Assembly (NCBI RefSeq): GCF_000411455.1
Contig: NZ_KE150457.1
Coordinates: forward strand, 810,474 to 874,473
Direction of reading: 5' to 3'
Length of the DNA: 64,000 nucleotides
Source of the DNA: Microbacterium sp. oral taxon 186 str. F0373
Lineage (GTDB): Bacteria > Actinomycetota > Actinomycetes > Actinomycetales > Microbacteriaceae
How positions within the stretch are numbered: the first letter of the stretch is position 1; every line of letters begins with the position of its first letter. Under the pieces are notes generated by a model. That model saw only the letters and a program-made list of their open reading frames with translations. It was not told where the DNA came from and made no database searches. Of this stretch, positions 1-7,713 are shown piece after piece. Made by a program: the position numbers and the translations under genes.

Positions 1-1027
1 ACTTGCTCAGCGCCGTGATCATGACGGTGCGGATGGGCACGTTGATGCCGACCCCGAGCGTGTCGGTGCCGCAGATCACCCGCAGCAGCCCGCGTTGGGC
101 GAGGGTCTCGACGAGTCGCCGATAGCGCGGCAGCATGCCCGCGTGGTGCACGCCGATGCCGGCCCGAACGAGCCGCGACAGCGTCTTGCCGAAACCCGTC
201 GTGAAGCGGAATCCGCCGATGGCGTCGGCGATCTCGTCGCGCTGGGCGCGTGTGGTGAGGGTGACGGATGCCAGGGCCTGCGCACGCTCGAGGGCCGCCG
301 CCTGTGCGAAGTGCACGATGTAGACCGGCACCTCACGCTCGTCGACGAGCATCGTCAGCACCTCGTGCACCGGCCGGCGCTCGTACGAGAAGTGCAGCGG
401 CACCGGCCGCTCGACGCCGGTGACGAGCGCCACGGGGCGCCCCGTGCGGCGCTCGAGGTCTTCGGCGATCGGCGTCACGTCGCCGAGGGTGGCCGACATC
501 AGCAGGAACTGCGCCTGCGGCAGCAGCAGGAGCGGCACCTGCCACGCCCATCCCCGGTCGGGGTCGCCGTAGTAGTGGAACTCGTCCATGACGACCTGAT
601 CGACCTGCGCATCCGCGCCGTGACGGAGGGCGATGTTGGCGAGGATCTCCGCGGTGCAGCAGACGATCGCGGCATCCGGGTTCACCGACGAGTCGCCGGT
701 GACCATGCCGACGTTCTCGGCGCCGAACACCTCGACCAGCGCGAAGAACTTCTCACTGACCAGCGCTTTGATCGGCGCGGTGTAGTACGAGCGGCCGCCC
801 GCGGCGAGGCAGGCCGCGTGAGCGGCGATCGCGACGAGCGACTTGCCGGTACCCGTCGGTGTCGACAGGATCACGTTGGCACCCGAGACCAGCTCGATGA
901 CGGCCTCGTCCTGCGCGGGGTACAGTGCCAGCCCACGGCCGGCGGCCCACGCGACGAAGCCCTCATACGCGGCATCCGCCGTCGCTCCGACGGGCACGAG
1001 GTCGGTCAGTGCCGCAGGCGAGGTCAT
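1..1027 (-). CDS. DEAD/DEAH (Ski2-like) helicase, 3' part missing
   Basis: An ATP-dependent RNA or DNA helicase, truncated by the window edge, with the N-terminal 342 residues visible. It starts at an ATG whose complement is at 1025-1027. The Walker A motif STPTGTGKS lies at residues 55-63, the DExH box is MDEFHYY near residue 150, and a motif III LMSATLGD follows. This is the DExH signature of the Ski2-like group, and the sequence closely resembles the actinobacterial helicases that carry a C-terminal DUF3516 domain; that domain would lie off the window. Substrate and partner are unknown. A CAGACT element six bases before the ATG suggests a leaderless transcript. Confidence 0.9.
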   Translation of the reverse strand, partial: MTSPAALTDLVPVGATADAAYEGFVAWAAGRGLALYPAQDEAVIELVSGANVILSTPTGTGKSLVAIAAHAACLAAGGRSYYTAPIKALVSEKFFALVEVFGAENVGMVTGDSSVNPDAAIVCCTAEILANIALRHGADAQVDQVVMDEFHYYGDPDRGWAWQVPLLLLPQAQFLLMSATLGDVTPIAEDLERRTGRPVALVTGVERPVPLHFSYERRPVHEVLTMLVDEREVPVYIVHFAQAAALERAQALASVTLTTRAQRDEIADAIGGFRFTTGFGKTLSRLVRAGIGVHHAGMLPRYRRLVETLAQRGLLRVICGTDTLGVGINVPIRTVMITALSK

Positions 1028-1085
1028 TCCCCGAGTCTGCCAGGCGCGGCGGCGCCCGCGGTCGCGCGGCGCTGCGGCGGTGCAG

Positions 1086-2288
1086 TCAGGGGCGCGCAGC
1101 CTTGGCGGCGAGCACGTGCCGCGCGGCGTCGTCCACCCGCTGCGCGAACACGGGGTCGGCCTGCGCTTTGGCGAGCACCGCGTCGTACATCTCCGCGAAC
1201 ACGCTCGGATCGGTCGATGCCAGCACGACGTCGACCCCGGCGCTCACGGCGAGCACGGCGCGATCGGCCGGGCTCCACGCCTGCACCGCCTGGGCGGCGG
1301 AGAGGTCGTCGGTGACGAGCATCCCGTCCGTGCCGACGAGGGCCCGGGCAAGGCCCACGACCGTCGGCGAGAACACCGCCGGGGTCGAGGGGTCGATGTT
1401 CTGGTAGATCGCGCTCGAGACCATCACGGCGGCGGGGCCGCCTCGCAGGAGGCTGCGGTAGACCGCGACGTCGGGGCCGTCCGCGGTGACGGTCGTGTCG
1501 ACCACGTTCGCCGTGGTGTCGGTGTTGGCGGTGACGTGGCCGAGCCCCGGAAAGTGCTTGAACACCGGCATGACGTCCGAGGCCCGCATCCCGTCGGCGA
1601 ACGCACCGGCCTTCGCGACCACGGTCGCCTCGTCGTACCCGTACTGACGGCCGAGCGCCCCGATGGGCGGATTGTCGAAGCGGGTCGCCTCGCTCGTGAC
1701 GATGTCCACGACGGGCGCGAGGTTCAGCGTGACGCCGGCGGCGGCGAGCTGCTGTCCCCACGTCGTGGCCGATGCGCGCAGCTGGTCGTCGGGCAGGTCG
1801 GCCTGCCGGATCGCGTACGGGATGTCGTCGAACCCCGGCCCGGTGAGCACCTGGACCTCGCCGCCCTCCTGGTCGGTGGAGACCCAGATCGGGATGCCGT
1901 CGGCATCCGCGCTCGTGAACGAGCCGACGAGCGCGGCGACCGCCGCGGCCCCCGCCTGCGAGCGCCCGTGCAGGAAGATGCCGCCCGCGTGCCGGTCCGT
2001 GACGGCCGACATGGTCGCGGGCATCGCCGCGTCGATCTGCGTACCGACGATGAAGAGCTGTCCGACGCGCTGGCGCAGGTCGAGCCCGGCGAGCGGGTCG
2101 ACCGTGGGCGTCGGGGTGGGAGTCGGAGACGGGCTCGGCGCCGACGGAGACGGAGACGGTGACGGAGACGGAGACGGGCCGTAGGCGCCGCAACCGGTCA
2201 GCGCGACGGCGATGACGGCGGCTGCCGCGGCAGAGCGCACGGCGCGCACAAGGGGTCGCGAACGGCGGCGGGGGGAGAGGGATGTCAC
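1086..2288 (-). CDS. Glycoside hydrolase family 3 lipoprotein, NagZ-like
   Basis: A secreted, lipid-anchored GH3 N-terminal-domain protein of 400 residues, related to beta-N-acetylhexosaminidases that act on peptidoglycan-type sugars. The GTG at 2288 is preferred over an ATG at 2318 because GGAGG sits eight bases before it. A signal peptide ends in the lipobox LTGC, followed by a Ser/Pro/Thr-rich linker (PSPSPSPSPS). The GH3 landmarks KHFPGLGHV and the nucleophile region LVTDDLSA are present. The catalytic His dyad segment usual in NagZ (DSH after KHFPGHG) reads NTD here, so hydrolase activity on the standard substrate is not certain. The gene is followed on the same strand by the helicase gene. 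Confidence 0.85.
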   Translation of the reverse strand: MTSLSPRRRSRPLVRAVRSAAAAAVIAVALTGCGAYGPSPSPSPSPSPSAPSPSPTPTPTPTVDPLAGLDLRQRVGQLFIVGTQIDAAMPATMSAVTDRHAGGIFLHGRSQAGAAAVAALVGSFTSADADGIPIWVSTDQEGGEVQVLTGPGFDDIPYAIRQADLPDDQLRASATTWGQQLAAAGVTLNLAPVVDIVTSEATRFDNPPIGALGRQYGYDEATVVAKAGAFADGMRASDVMPVFKHFPGLGHVTANTDTTANVVDTTVTADGPDVAVYRSLLRGGPAAVMVSSAIYQNIDPSTPAVFSPTVVGLARALVGTDGMLVTDDLSAAQAVQAWSPADRAVLAVSAGVDVVLASTDPSVFAEMYDAVLAKAQADPVFAQRVDDAARHVLAAKAARP

Positions 2289-2385
2289 CCCGCCATCCTC
2301 CCCATTCACGCCTCGCAACGACAGGCCTGGTGCCGTTGCGCAGAACCGGCCTACGGTGGGAGGACATCTTCACGAAAGGGACGTC

Positions 2386-2760
2386 ATGAGCGACGACATC
2401 CGCATCGCCCGCAACGACGACGCCGACCGCTACGAGATCCTCGTCGACGGCCGGGTCGCCGGTTTCACCGAGTACGAGGAGGATGCCGAGGGCCGCCACG
2501 TCTTCCCGCACACGGAGATCGACCCCGCCTACGGCGGACGCGGGCTCGGCACGAAGCTCGTCGCGGCGGCGATGGAGGGTGAGGCCGCACGCGGCGTGAG
2601 CGTGGTGCCGGTGTGCCCCTTCGTCGTGCGATACCTGCAGAAGAACGAGGTGCCCGGCCTCGCTGTCGCGTGGCGCGAGGGTGACGTCGAGGCGGCGGCC
2701 CACGCGTCGACGGCCGAGCCGACCCCGGGCGACGAAGGAGTCGGGTCGTCCCGCGGATGA
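2386..2760 (+). CDS. GNAT-like N-acetyltransferase (NATD1/YidJ type)
   Basis: A small (124 aa) GCN5-related acetyltransferase fold protein of the short NATD1-like group. The core signature is YGGRGLGTKLV, the acetyl-CoA pyrophosphate loop, preceded by HVFPHTEIDP and followed by VVPVCPFVVRYL. The substrate is unknown. The ATG at 2386 has GAAAGGG upstream. The last four bases (ATGA) overlap the start of the pirin gene, so the two are translationally coupled. The last ~25 residues are an acidic, poorly structured tail. Confidence 0.88.
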   Translation: MSDDIRIARNDDADRYEILVDGRVAGFTEYEEDAEGRHVFPHTEIDPAYGGRGLGTKLVAAAMEGEAARGVSVVPVCPFVVRYLQKNEVPGLAVAWREGDVEAAAHASTAEPTPGDEGVGSSRG

Positions 2761-3764
2761 CGAGGCTCGACGACGCGGCCCCTGGCCTGGCCGGACCGAC
2801 CGCCTGCGACGGACCCCGCGCACTGCTGCTCGAGGCCCGCGAGGTCCCTCTCGGCGGCGTGCGGGCGATGGAGGTGCACCGCAGTCTGCCCCAGCGTGCC
2901 CTGCCGATGGTCGGCGCCTGGTGCTTCCTCGACCGATTCGGTCCGCAGACGGCGCGCATGCGCGTGGAACCGCACCCCCACATCGGCCTGCAGACGGTGA
3001 CCTGGCCGCTCGTCGGCGAGGTGCGCCACCGCGACACCCTCGGCAACGACGTGGTGGTCAGCCGCGGCGTGCTGAACCTCATGACCAGCGGTGCCGGGAT
3101 CGCGCATTCCGAGTACTCCCTGGGTGAAGACGCCGTGCCGCTGGACGCGCTGCAGCTGTGGGTGGCCCTCCCCGAGACGCGTCGGCACGGTGCGGCGGAG
3201 TTCGAGCGCCACGAGGACCTCCCGACCGTCGCCCTCGACGGCGGGCCGGACGCCGGCGGCGCCACGGCGACGGTCGTCGTCGGCGACTTCGCCGGCGCAC
3301 GCTCGCCCGCGACGATGCACACGCCGATCGTCGGCGCCGAGATCCACGTGCCCGCAGGATCGCGTGTGCGCCTTCCACTCGATCCGGTCTGGGAGTACGC
3401 CCTCGTCGGCGTCGCCGGAGCGCCCGAGGTGCACACCGCGCCGGATGCCGCGACCGCCCTCCCCGACCAGGGACTGCTGTACCTCGGCATCCATCGAGAC
3501 GGCGTCGAGGTCAGCGCGCAGCGCGAGACGACACTGTTCCTGATCGGCGGCGAGCCGTTCGAGTCGGACATCGTCATGTGGTGGAACTTCGTGGGCCGTT
3601 CACACGATGAGATCGTCGCCGCGCGCGACGCGTGGGAGAGCGAAGCGGACGACACCGGCACGGCCGGCGCACGCTTCGGGCACGTCATCGGGCACGCCTG
3701 CGAACGGGTGCCGGCACCGCCCCTGCCGGCAGTGCGACTGACCCCTCGACGCCGCACGGTCTGA
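2757..3764 (+). CDS. Pirin family protein
   Basis: A bicupin of the pirin family (335 aa). Metal-binding His residues of the N-terminal cupin appear in EPHPHIGLQTVTW and VRHRD, and the family sequence GVLNLMTSGAGIAHSE is intact. Pirins bind Fe(II); some show quercetinase activity, others act as regulators, and the sequence does not say which applies here. It overlaps the upstream GNAT gene by ATGA, so the two are probably one operon. The C-terminal pirin domain contains FLIGGEPFESDIVMWWNFVGRSHDEI, a conserved family region. Confidence 0.93.
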   Translation: MTRLDDAAPGLAGPTACDGPRALLLEAREVPLGGVRAMEVHRSLPQRALPMVGAWCFLDRFGPQTARMRVEPHPHIGLQTVTWPLVGEVRHRDTLGNDVVVSRGVLNLMTSGAGIAHSEYSLGEDAVPLDALQLWVALPETRRHGAAEFERHEDLPTVALDGGPDAGGATATVVVGDFAGARSPATMHTPIVGAEIHVPAGSRVRLPLDPVWEYALVGVAGAPEVHTAPDAATALPDQGLLYLGIHRDGVEVSAQRETTLFLIGGEPFESDIVMWWNFVGRSHDEIVAARDAWESEADDTGTAGARFGHVIGHACERVPAPPLPAVRLTPRRRTV

Positions 3765-3812
3765 GGTTTTTTCCCGGTCCGAGGCCGATGGCAGCGCGGC
3801 TACGCTGGAGGC

Positions 3813-4373
3813 GTGGCCCGAAAAACCGTCCTGTCGACGCGCGTCCTGCTGGTGTGCGCGGCGATCGGTGTGGCCACCGGCATCCTGGGCGGCTTCGCCG
3901 GACTCGTGACGCCGATCGTCCTCACCGTGCCCGGTCTGGCCATCGTCTACGGCCTCGTCCTCGGCGCGCACGTGCTCCCCGGCATCATCGCGCAGGAGGT
4001 GCTGCGCCTGCCCCTGGTTGCTGTGCTCACGCACGTCCTGGCCGCGCTCGTCGCCAGTGCGTTCGCGCCGATCTGGACCACGCGTTTCCTCGGCACGGCG
4101 CTGCTGTTCGGCGCGATCCAGGAGGGTGTCGCCGCACTCACCCGCTACCGCGTATGGGGAGCGTGGCGGTTCTTCATCTCCGCGATCGTGATCGGTGTGC
4201 TCGTGGCCGTCGCGGTCTTCTTCGCGGCGCACCTGAGCGCGTACCCCCTGTGGGCCCAGGTCGCCTATCTCGCCCTGTCGGTGTGCGGACCGGTGGTCTG
4301 GACGGCGATCGGACTCAGAGTCGGCGCGTCGCTGCGTCGAGCCGGAGTCGCACGGCAGACCGTCCGCCGTTGA
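3813..4373 (+). CDS. ykoE: ECF transporter S component, YkoE-like
   Basis: An integral membrane substrate-binding (S) component of an energy-coupling-factor vitamin importer, 186 aa with five to six hydrophobic segments. It is assigned to the YkoE family from its length, the pattern around GAHVLPGIIAQEVLRLPLVA, and the position directly before a double-ATPase gene and a T-component gene, as in ykoEDC. In Bacillus that system imports thiamin or hydroxymethylpyrimidine. No TPP riboswitch fits in the 48 bases upstream. A TACGCT -10 box at 3801-3806 lies six bases before the GTG start, so the message is probably leaderless. The true cargo is uncertain. Confidence 0.78.
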   Translation: MARKTVLSTRVLLVCAAIGVATGILGGFAGLVTPIVLTVPGLAIVYGLVLGAHVLPGIIAQEVLRLPLVAVLTHVLAALVASAFAPIWTTRFLGTALLFGAIQEGVAALTRYRVWGAWRFFISAIVIGVLVAVAVFFAAHLSAYPLWAQVAYLALSVCGPVVWTAIGLRVGASLRRAGVARQTVRR

Positions 4374-4405
4374 GCGGGTTCTGCTCACGCGTGAGGCTCG
4401 GCAAG

Positions 4406-4424
4406 TTAGGTTCGGCTAACCTGA
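4406..4424 (+). promoter_or_regulatory. IdeR/DtxR-type iron box upstream of ykoD
   Basis: The 19-mer TTAGGTTCGGCTAACCTGA matches the remembered IdeR/DtxR consensus TTAGGTTAGSCTAACCTAA at 17 of 19 positions. It lies between the S-component gene and the ATPase gene, about 34 bases before the ykoD start. It would make the ATPase/T module iron-repressed independently of ykoE. Binding is inferred from sequence only. Confidence 0.75.
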
Positions 4425-4457
4425 GAGGACACCCCTGACCGACCGCTGGGACGACCC

Positions 4458-6254
4458 GTGACATCTGCCGACTTCGGAGCGGACGCCGCGGCGCCCGACG
4501 CCCGCACGCCCGCGCCGCTGCTGCGCGTGCGCGATCTCGGCATCCGGCACGACGGTGCGGATGCCGAGGCTCCCGCCGGCGCCTCGTTCGTCGTGAACCG
4601 CGGCGAGGTCGTGCTGCTGCTCGGTCCGAGCGGGGCCGGGAAGTCGACGCTCGCGCTCGCCCTGAACGGCCTGATCCCCCACGCGGTTGCGGCGACCATC
4701 CGCGGCCTCGTCGAAGTGGACGGTCTCGACACGGCGACGACGGCGGTGTCGGTGCTGAGCGAGCGGGTCGGCATGGTGTTCCAGGATCCCGATGCGCAGC
4801 TGGTGACCGGGACGCTCCTCGACGAGGTGGCTTTCGGGCCCGAGAACCTGCGCCTGCCCGTCGCGGAGGTGCTGGCTCGCGCCGAAGAAGCCCTGCGACG
4901 TGTCGGGCTCTGGGAGCGGCGCCACGAGAACCCCGACCGCCTGAGCGGCGGCGGCCGCCAGCGCCTGGCGATCGCCTGCGCGCTCGCAATGGGTTCACCC
5001 CTGCTGGTGCTCGACGAGCCGACGGCGAACCTCGACCCGCAGGGCGTCGAGGAGGTCTACGCGACACTCGGCGAGCTGGTCGCCGCCGGCGATCGGGCGA
5101 TCGTGCTCGTGGAACACAACCTCGACGCCGTGGTCGGCATCGTCGACCGGGTCGTCGTGCTCGACCGCACCGGACGCACCGTGGCCGACGGAACCGTCGA
5201 CGAGGTGCTGCGCTCCCGCGCCGCGGAGCTGCATGAGATGGGTGTCTGGCTGCCCGTCTCGACCCTCGCCGCGATGCGGCTGCGGGCAGCCGGGTGGGCG
5301 CTCGAGCCGCTGCCGCTCGATCCCGCCGAACTGCGCACCGCCCTCGATGCGGCTTCGGCCCCCGCCGCGGCATCCGCCCCGGCCCCGTCGCCCGTTCGTC
5401 CCTCGGCGGCGGCGGCGGTGTCGCCGGCAGTGCCGATCGCCGAAACCCCGCTGATCCGCGTCCGCGGACTGCGCACCCGCCGGGGCCGCCGCGAGATCCT
5501 GCACGGCGTCGATCTCGATGTCGCGGCGGGCGAGTTCGTCGCGATCGTCGGCGCCAACGGGGCCGGCAAGACGACGCTGCTGCAGTCGATCGCCGGGGTC
5601 GTCCCGGTGGCGCGGGGGCAGGTTCTTCTGGACGGGATCGATGTCGCGCGCAGCGACCCGCGCGAACTGTCGCGGAGGATCGGCTTCGTCTTTCAGAATC
5701 CGGAGCACCAGTTCATCGCGCATACGGTGTTCGACGAGCTGGCCCACGGGCTGCGGCGGCAGGGGCTCGCCGAGGACGAGGTGCGGGAGCGGACGGTCGA
5801 CGTGCTCCGCCGGTTCGATCTCGACGACAAGGCCGACGTGCACCCGTTTCTGCTCTCCGGCGGACAGAAGCGGCGCCTGTCGGTGGGCACCGCGCTGGTC
5901 GCGGGCGCACCCGTGCTCGCCCTCGACGAGCCCACGTTCGGGCAGGACCGCGCCCGCGCGGACGAACTCATGGGCCTGCTCGAAGGGCTGAATGCGGGCG
6001 GCACGACCATCCTCGTCGTCACCCACGACATGCAGCTGGTCACCGAGCATGCGCATCGCACGATCATCGTCGGCGACGGACGTGTGCTCGCGGATGCTGC
6101 GACCGCCGCGGTCTTCGCGGACGACGCCCTGGTGCGCGCGGCGGGTCTGCGCCAGCCGCCGCTGCGACGCGCGTTCGCGGGGATGACGCGGCATCCCTCT
6201 CTCGCCGGCGTCACGCGCCTCGCCGACCTACCTGTTCCGGAGACGGCACCGTGA
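4458..6254 (+). CDS. ykoD: ECF/YkoD-type ABC ATPase with two nucleotide-binding domains
   Basis: The energising ATPase of an ECF importer: two fused ABC domains in 598 residues, as in YkoD. Domain 1 has Walker A GPSGAGKS (about residue 55), a signature LSGGGRQRLA with Gly in place of the usual Gln, and Walker B LLVLDEPTANLD. After an Ala/Pro linker (about residues 300-330), domain 2 has Walker A GANGAGKTT (about 365), signature LLSGGQKRRLS and Walker B VLALDEPTFGQD. Start is GTG 4458. It overlaps the T-component gene by GTGA at 6251. The iron box at 4406-4424 lies directly upstream. Confidence 0.9.
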   Translation: MTSADFGADAAAPDARTPAPLLRVRDLGIRHDGADAEAPAGASFVVNRGEVVLLLGPSGAGKSTLALALNGLIPHAVAATIRGLVEVDGLDTATTAVSVLSERVGMVFQDPDAQLVTGTLLDEVAFGPENLRLPVAEVLARAEEALRRVGLWERRHENPDRLSGGGRQRLAIACALAMGSPLLVLDEPTANLDPQGVEEVYATLGELVAAGDRAIVLVEHNLDAVVGIVDRVVVLDRTGRTVADGTVDEVLRSRAAELHEMGVWLPVSTLAAMRLRAAGWALEPLPLDPAELRTALDAASAPAAASAPAPSPVRPSAAAAVSPAVPIAETPLIRVRGLRTRRGRREILHGVDLDVAAGEFVAIVGANGAGKTTLLQSIAGVVPVARGQVLLDGIDVARSDPRELSRRIGFVFQNPEHQFIAHTVFDELAHGLRRQGLAEDEVRERTVDVLRRFDLDDKADVHPFLLSGGQKRRLSVGTALVAGAPVLALDEPTFGQDRARADELMGLLEGLNAGGTTILVVTHDMQLVTEHAHRTIIVGDGRVLADAATAAVFADDALVRAAGLRQPPLRRAFAGMTRHPSLAGVTRLADLPVPETAP

Positions 6255-7072
6255 GCGCGGCGATCACCGATCCGTGGGCGACCGCCGGCCGCGAGAACGC
6301 ACGTGCGCTGGAGCGCATCAATCCCCTCGCGAAGCTTGCGGCGCCGCTGCCCGCGATGGTGCTGCTGGTGTTCACCCGCGATCTCGCCACCCCGCTCGCC
6401 TTCATCGCGATCGCGTACGTCGTCGTGCTCCTCGGTGCGCGACTGACCGCTCGGGTCATGCTGCTCTTGTTCGTCGCGCTCCCCGCGGCGGCCGTCGTCA
6501 TCGGAGCGTCGATGAGCCTCTGGACCGACCCCGCTCGCGTCGGAGGCACGGTGCTCGCGCACGTCGGCTCATGGACCTTGACCAGTGGAGCCCTGGCGGT
6601 CGGGTTCGCGACGGGGCTGCGGCTCGCCGCGATCGTCGCCCTCGCGCTGATCGCGGGGCTGACGACCACGGGCCCCGACCTCGTGCGGTCGAGCGTGCAG
6701 CAGCTGCGCGTGCCATACCGGGTCGGCTACACGGCGCTGGCGGCGTTCCGCTTCGTGCCGCGGTTCGGGCACGAGCTCGACGTGATCCGTCAGGCTCACC
6801 GGGTGCGCGGATCGCACGGCGGCCGGGGGCCTTTTGCCGCGATCGCCCGCTGGTGGGGCTACCTCGTGCCGCTCCTCGCCGGCGCGATCCGCCACGCCGA
6901 GCGCGTCGCTCTCGCGATGGATGCCCGCGCCTTCGGCGCCCACCCCGACCGCACCGAGCGCCACGGGGTGCCGTGGCGGACGCGCGACACCGTGTTCGTC
7001 GTCGCGTTCTGGCTGGTGAGCGCCGGCATCCTCCTCGCCCTCTTCCCCTGGGCTCCTCCGTCTGTCAGCTGA
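6251..7072 (+). CDS. ykoC: ECF transporter T component (YkoC/CbiQ-like transmembrane protein)
   Basis: The membrane scaffold (T) component coupling the YkoD ATPase to the S component; 273 aa with about five to six hydrophobic segments. The cytoplasmic coupling motif of T proteins is seen as AMDARAFGA near residue 222, and a FVPRFGHELDVIRQAHRVRG segment is typical of the family. The GTG start at 6251 overlaps the end of ykoD, which implies translational coupling. The 3' end overlaps the convergent GIY-YIG gene by eight bases. Confidence 0.88.
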   Translation: MSAAITDPWATAGRENARALERINPLAKLAAPLPAMVLLVFTRDLATPLAFIAIAYVVVLLGARLTARVMLLLFVALPAAAVVIGASMSLWTDPARVGGTVLAHVGSWTLTSGALAVGFATGLRLAAIVALALIAGLTTTGPDLVRSSVQQLRVPYRVGYTALAAFRFVPRFGHELDVIRQAHRVRGSHGGRGPFAAIARWWGYLVPLLAGAIRHAERVALAMDARAFGAHPDRTERHGVPWRTRDTVFVVAFWLVSAGILLALFPWAPPSVS

Positions 7073-7490
7073 CCGCACCGCGGAGAGCATCGGCGACCCA
7101 GCGCGCATAGCGATGCCAGGGTGGGATGCCGTCGGCGAGCGCCGCCGCGTGCGCGCGGAGTTCCGGCGCGGCACGGAACCACTCGCCGCCCTCGCGGAGG
7201 TGCGCGAACTGCACGTGGCGCGCGTGCTCGACCGCGCGCCCGCCAGGCTCGAATGCGAGCAGCTCCTGATGCCAGATCGCGGCGAGGCGCCGGCGCGGCT
7301 CCCGGGTGGTGCCGATCTTGATGCGATCGTCCCACCGCGCGTAGTAGACGACGTCGACACGCGGGCGCGGCAGGTCGGGGTCGGGGCTGTCGCCGAGGCG
7401 CCACCCGCACACCGGGCAGGTCAGGATGCCGCCGGCATCCGCCTCTGGCCGTGCGAGCCCGCACAGCACGCACCGCTCGGCATCCGCCAT
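7065..7490 (-). CDS. GIY-YIG-type protein (T5orf172/MUG113-like) with N-terminal zinc ribbon
   Basis: A 141-residue protein with two parts. Residues 1-35 hold two CxxC pairs (CVLCGLA and CPVCGWRL), a likely zinc ribbon. Residues 45-120 match the T5orf172/MUG113 branch of GIY-YIG nucleases: VVYYARWDDRIKIGTT, then RRRL, a Glu in VEHARHVQF and the closing GEWFR. Members are common but uncharacterised in actinobacteria, and nuclease activity is inferred. It is convergent with ykoC, overlapping it by eight bases. Confidence 0.8.
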   Translation of the reverse strand: MADAERCVLCGLARPEADAGGILTCPVCGWRLGDSPDPDLPRPRVDVVYYARWDDRIKIGTTREPRRRLAAIWHQELLAFEPGGRAVEHARHVQFAHLREGGEWFRAAPELRAHAAALADGIPPWHRYARWVADALRGAVS

Positions 7491-7541
7491 GCCCGCACGC
7501 TACCCGCGCCCGCCGACACCCGCCCGCGCCCACGGCCCCCG

Positions 7542-7579
7542 CCCGCGCCTGCGGTCCGCGCCCGCGCCTGCGGTCCGCG
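7542..7579. repeat. Perfect 19-bp tandem duplication
   Basis: The 19-mer CCCGCGCCTGCGGTCCGCG occurs twice head to tail (7542-7560 and 7561-7579). The second copy runs into the left arm of the adjacent hairpin, so the hairpin's outer arm has been partly duplicated. Confidence 0.9.
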
Positions 7580-7649
7580 AGACACCCTCTGCGCACCGAA
7601 ACACCGGTGGTAGGCCCGTTTCTCGGTGCAGCGCTGGTGTCTCGCGGAC
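7573..7649. repeat. Intergenic hairpin element, arms GTCCGCGAGACACC
   Basis: Perfect 14-bp inverted arms, GTCCGCGAGACACC at 7573-7586 and GGTGTCTCGCGGAC at 7636-7649, enclose an inner imperfect stem (GCACCGA...TCGGTGC). It sits between the 5' end of the GIY-YIG gene and the 3' end of the acyl-CoA dehydrogenase gene. It lacks a T tract, so it is a hairpin element or a factor-independent-like terminator without U run. Confidence 0.85.
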
Positions 7650-7713
7650 GCCGACGGACGCTCGCGGACGCCGCGGATGCCGCGCCGAGGCGCGGGCCTC
7701 GGCGCGGCTCGAC

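Noticed and set aside
3765-3812. TPP riboswitch expected upstream of a ykoE-type gene
   Set aside because: Only 48 bases separate the pirin stop from the GTG, and a -10 box lies six bases before the start; there is no room for a THI element.
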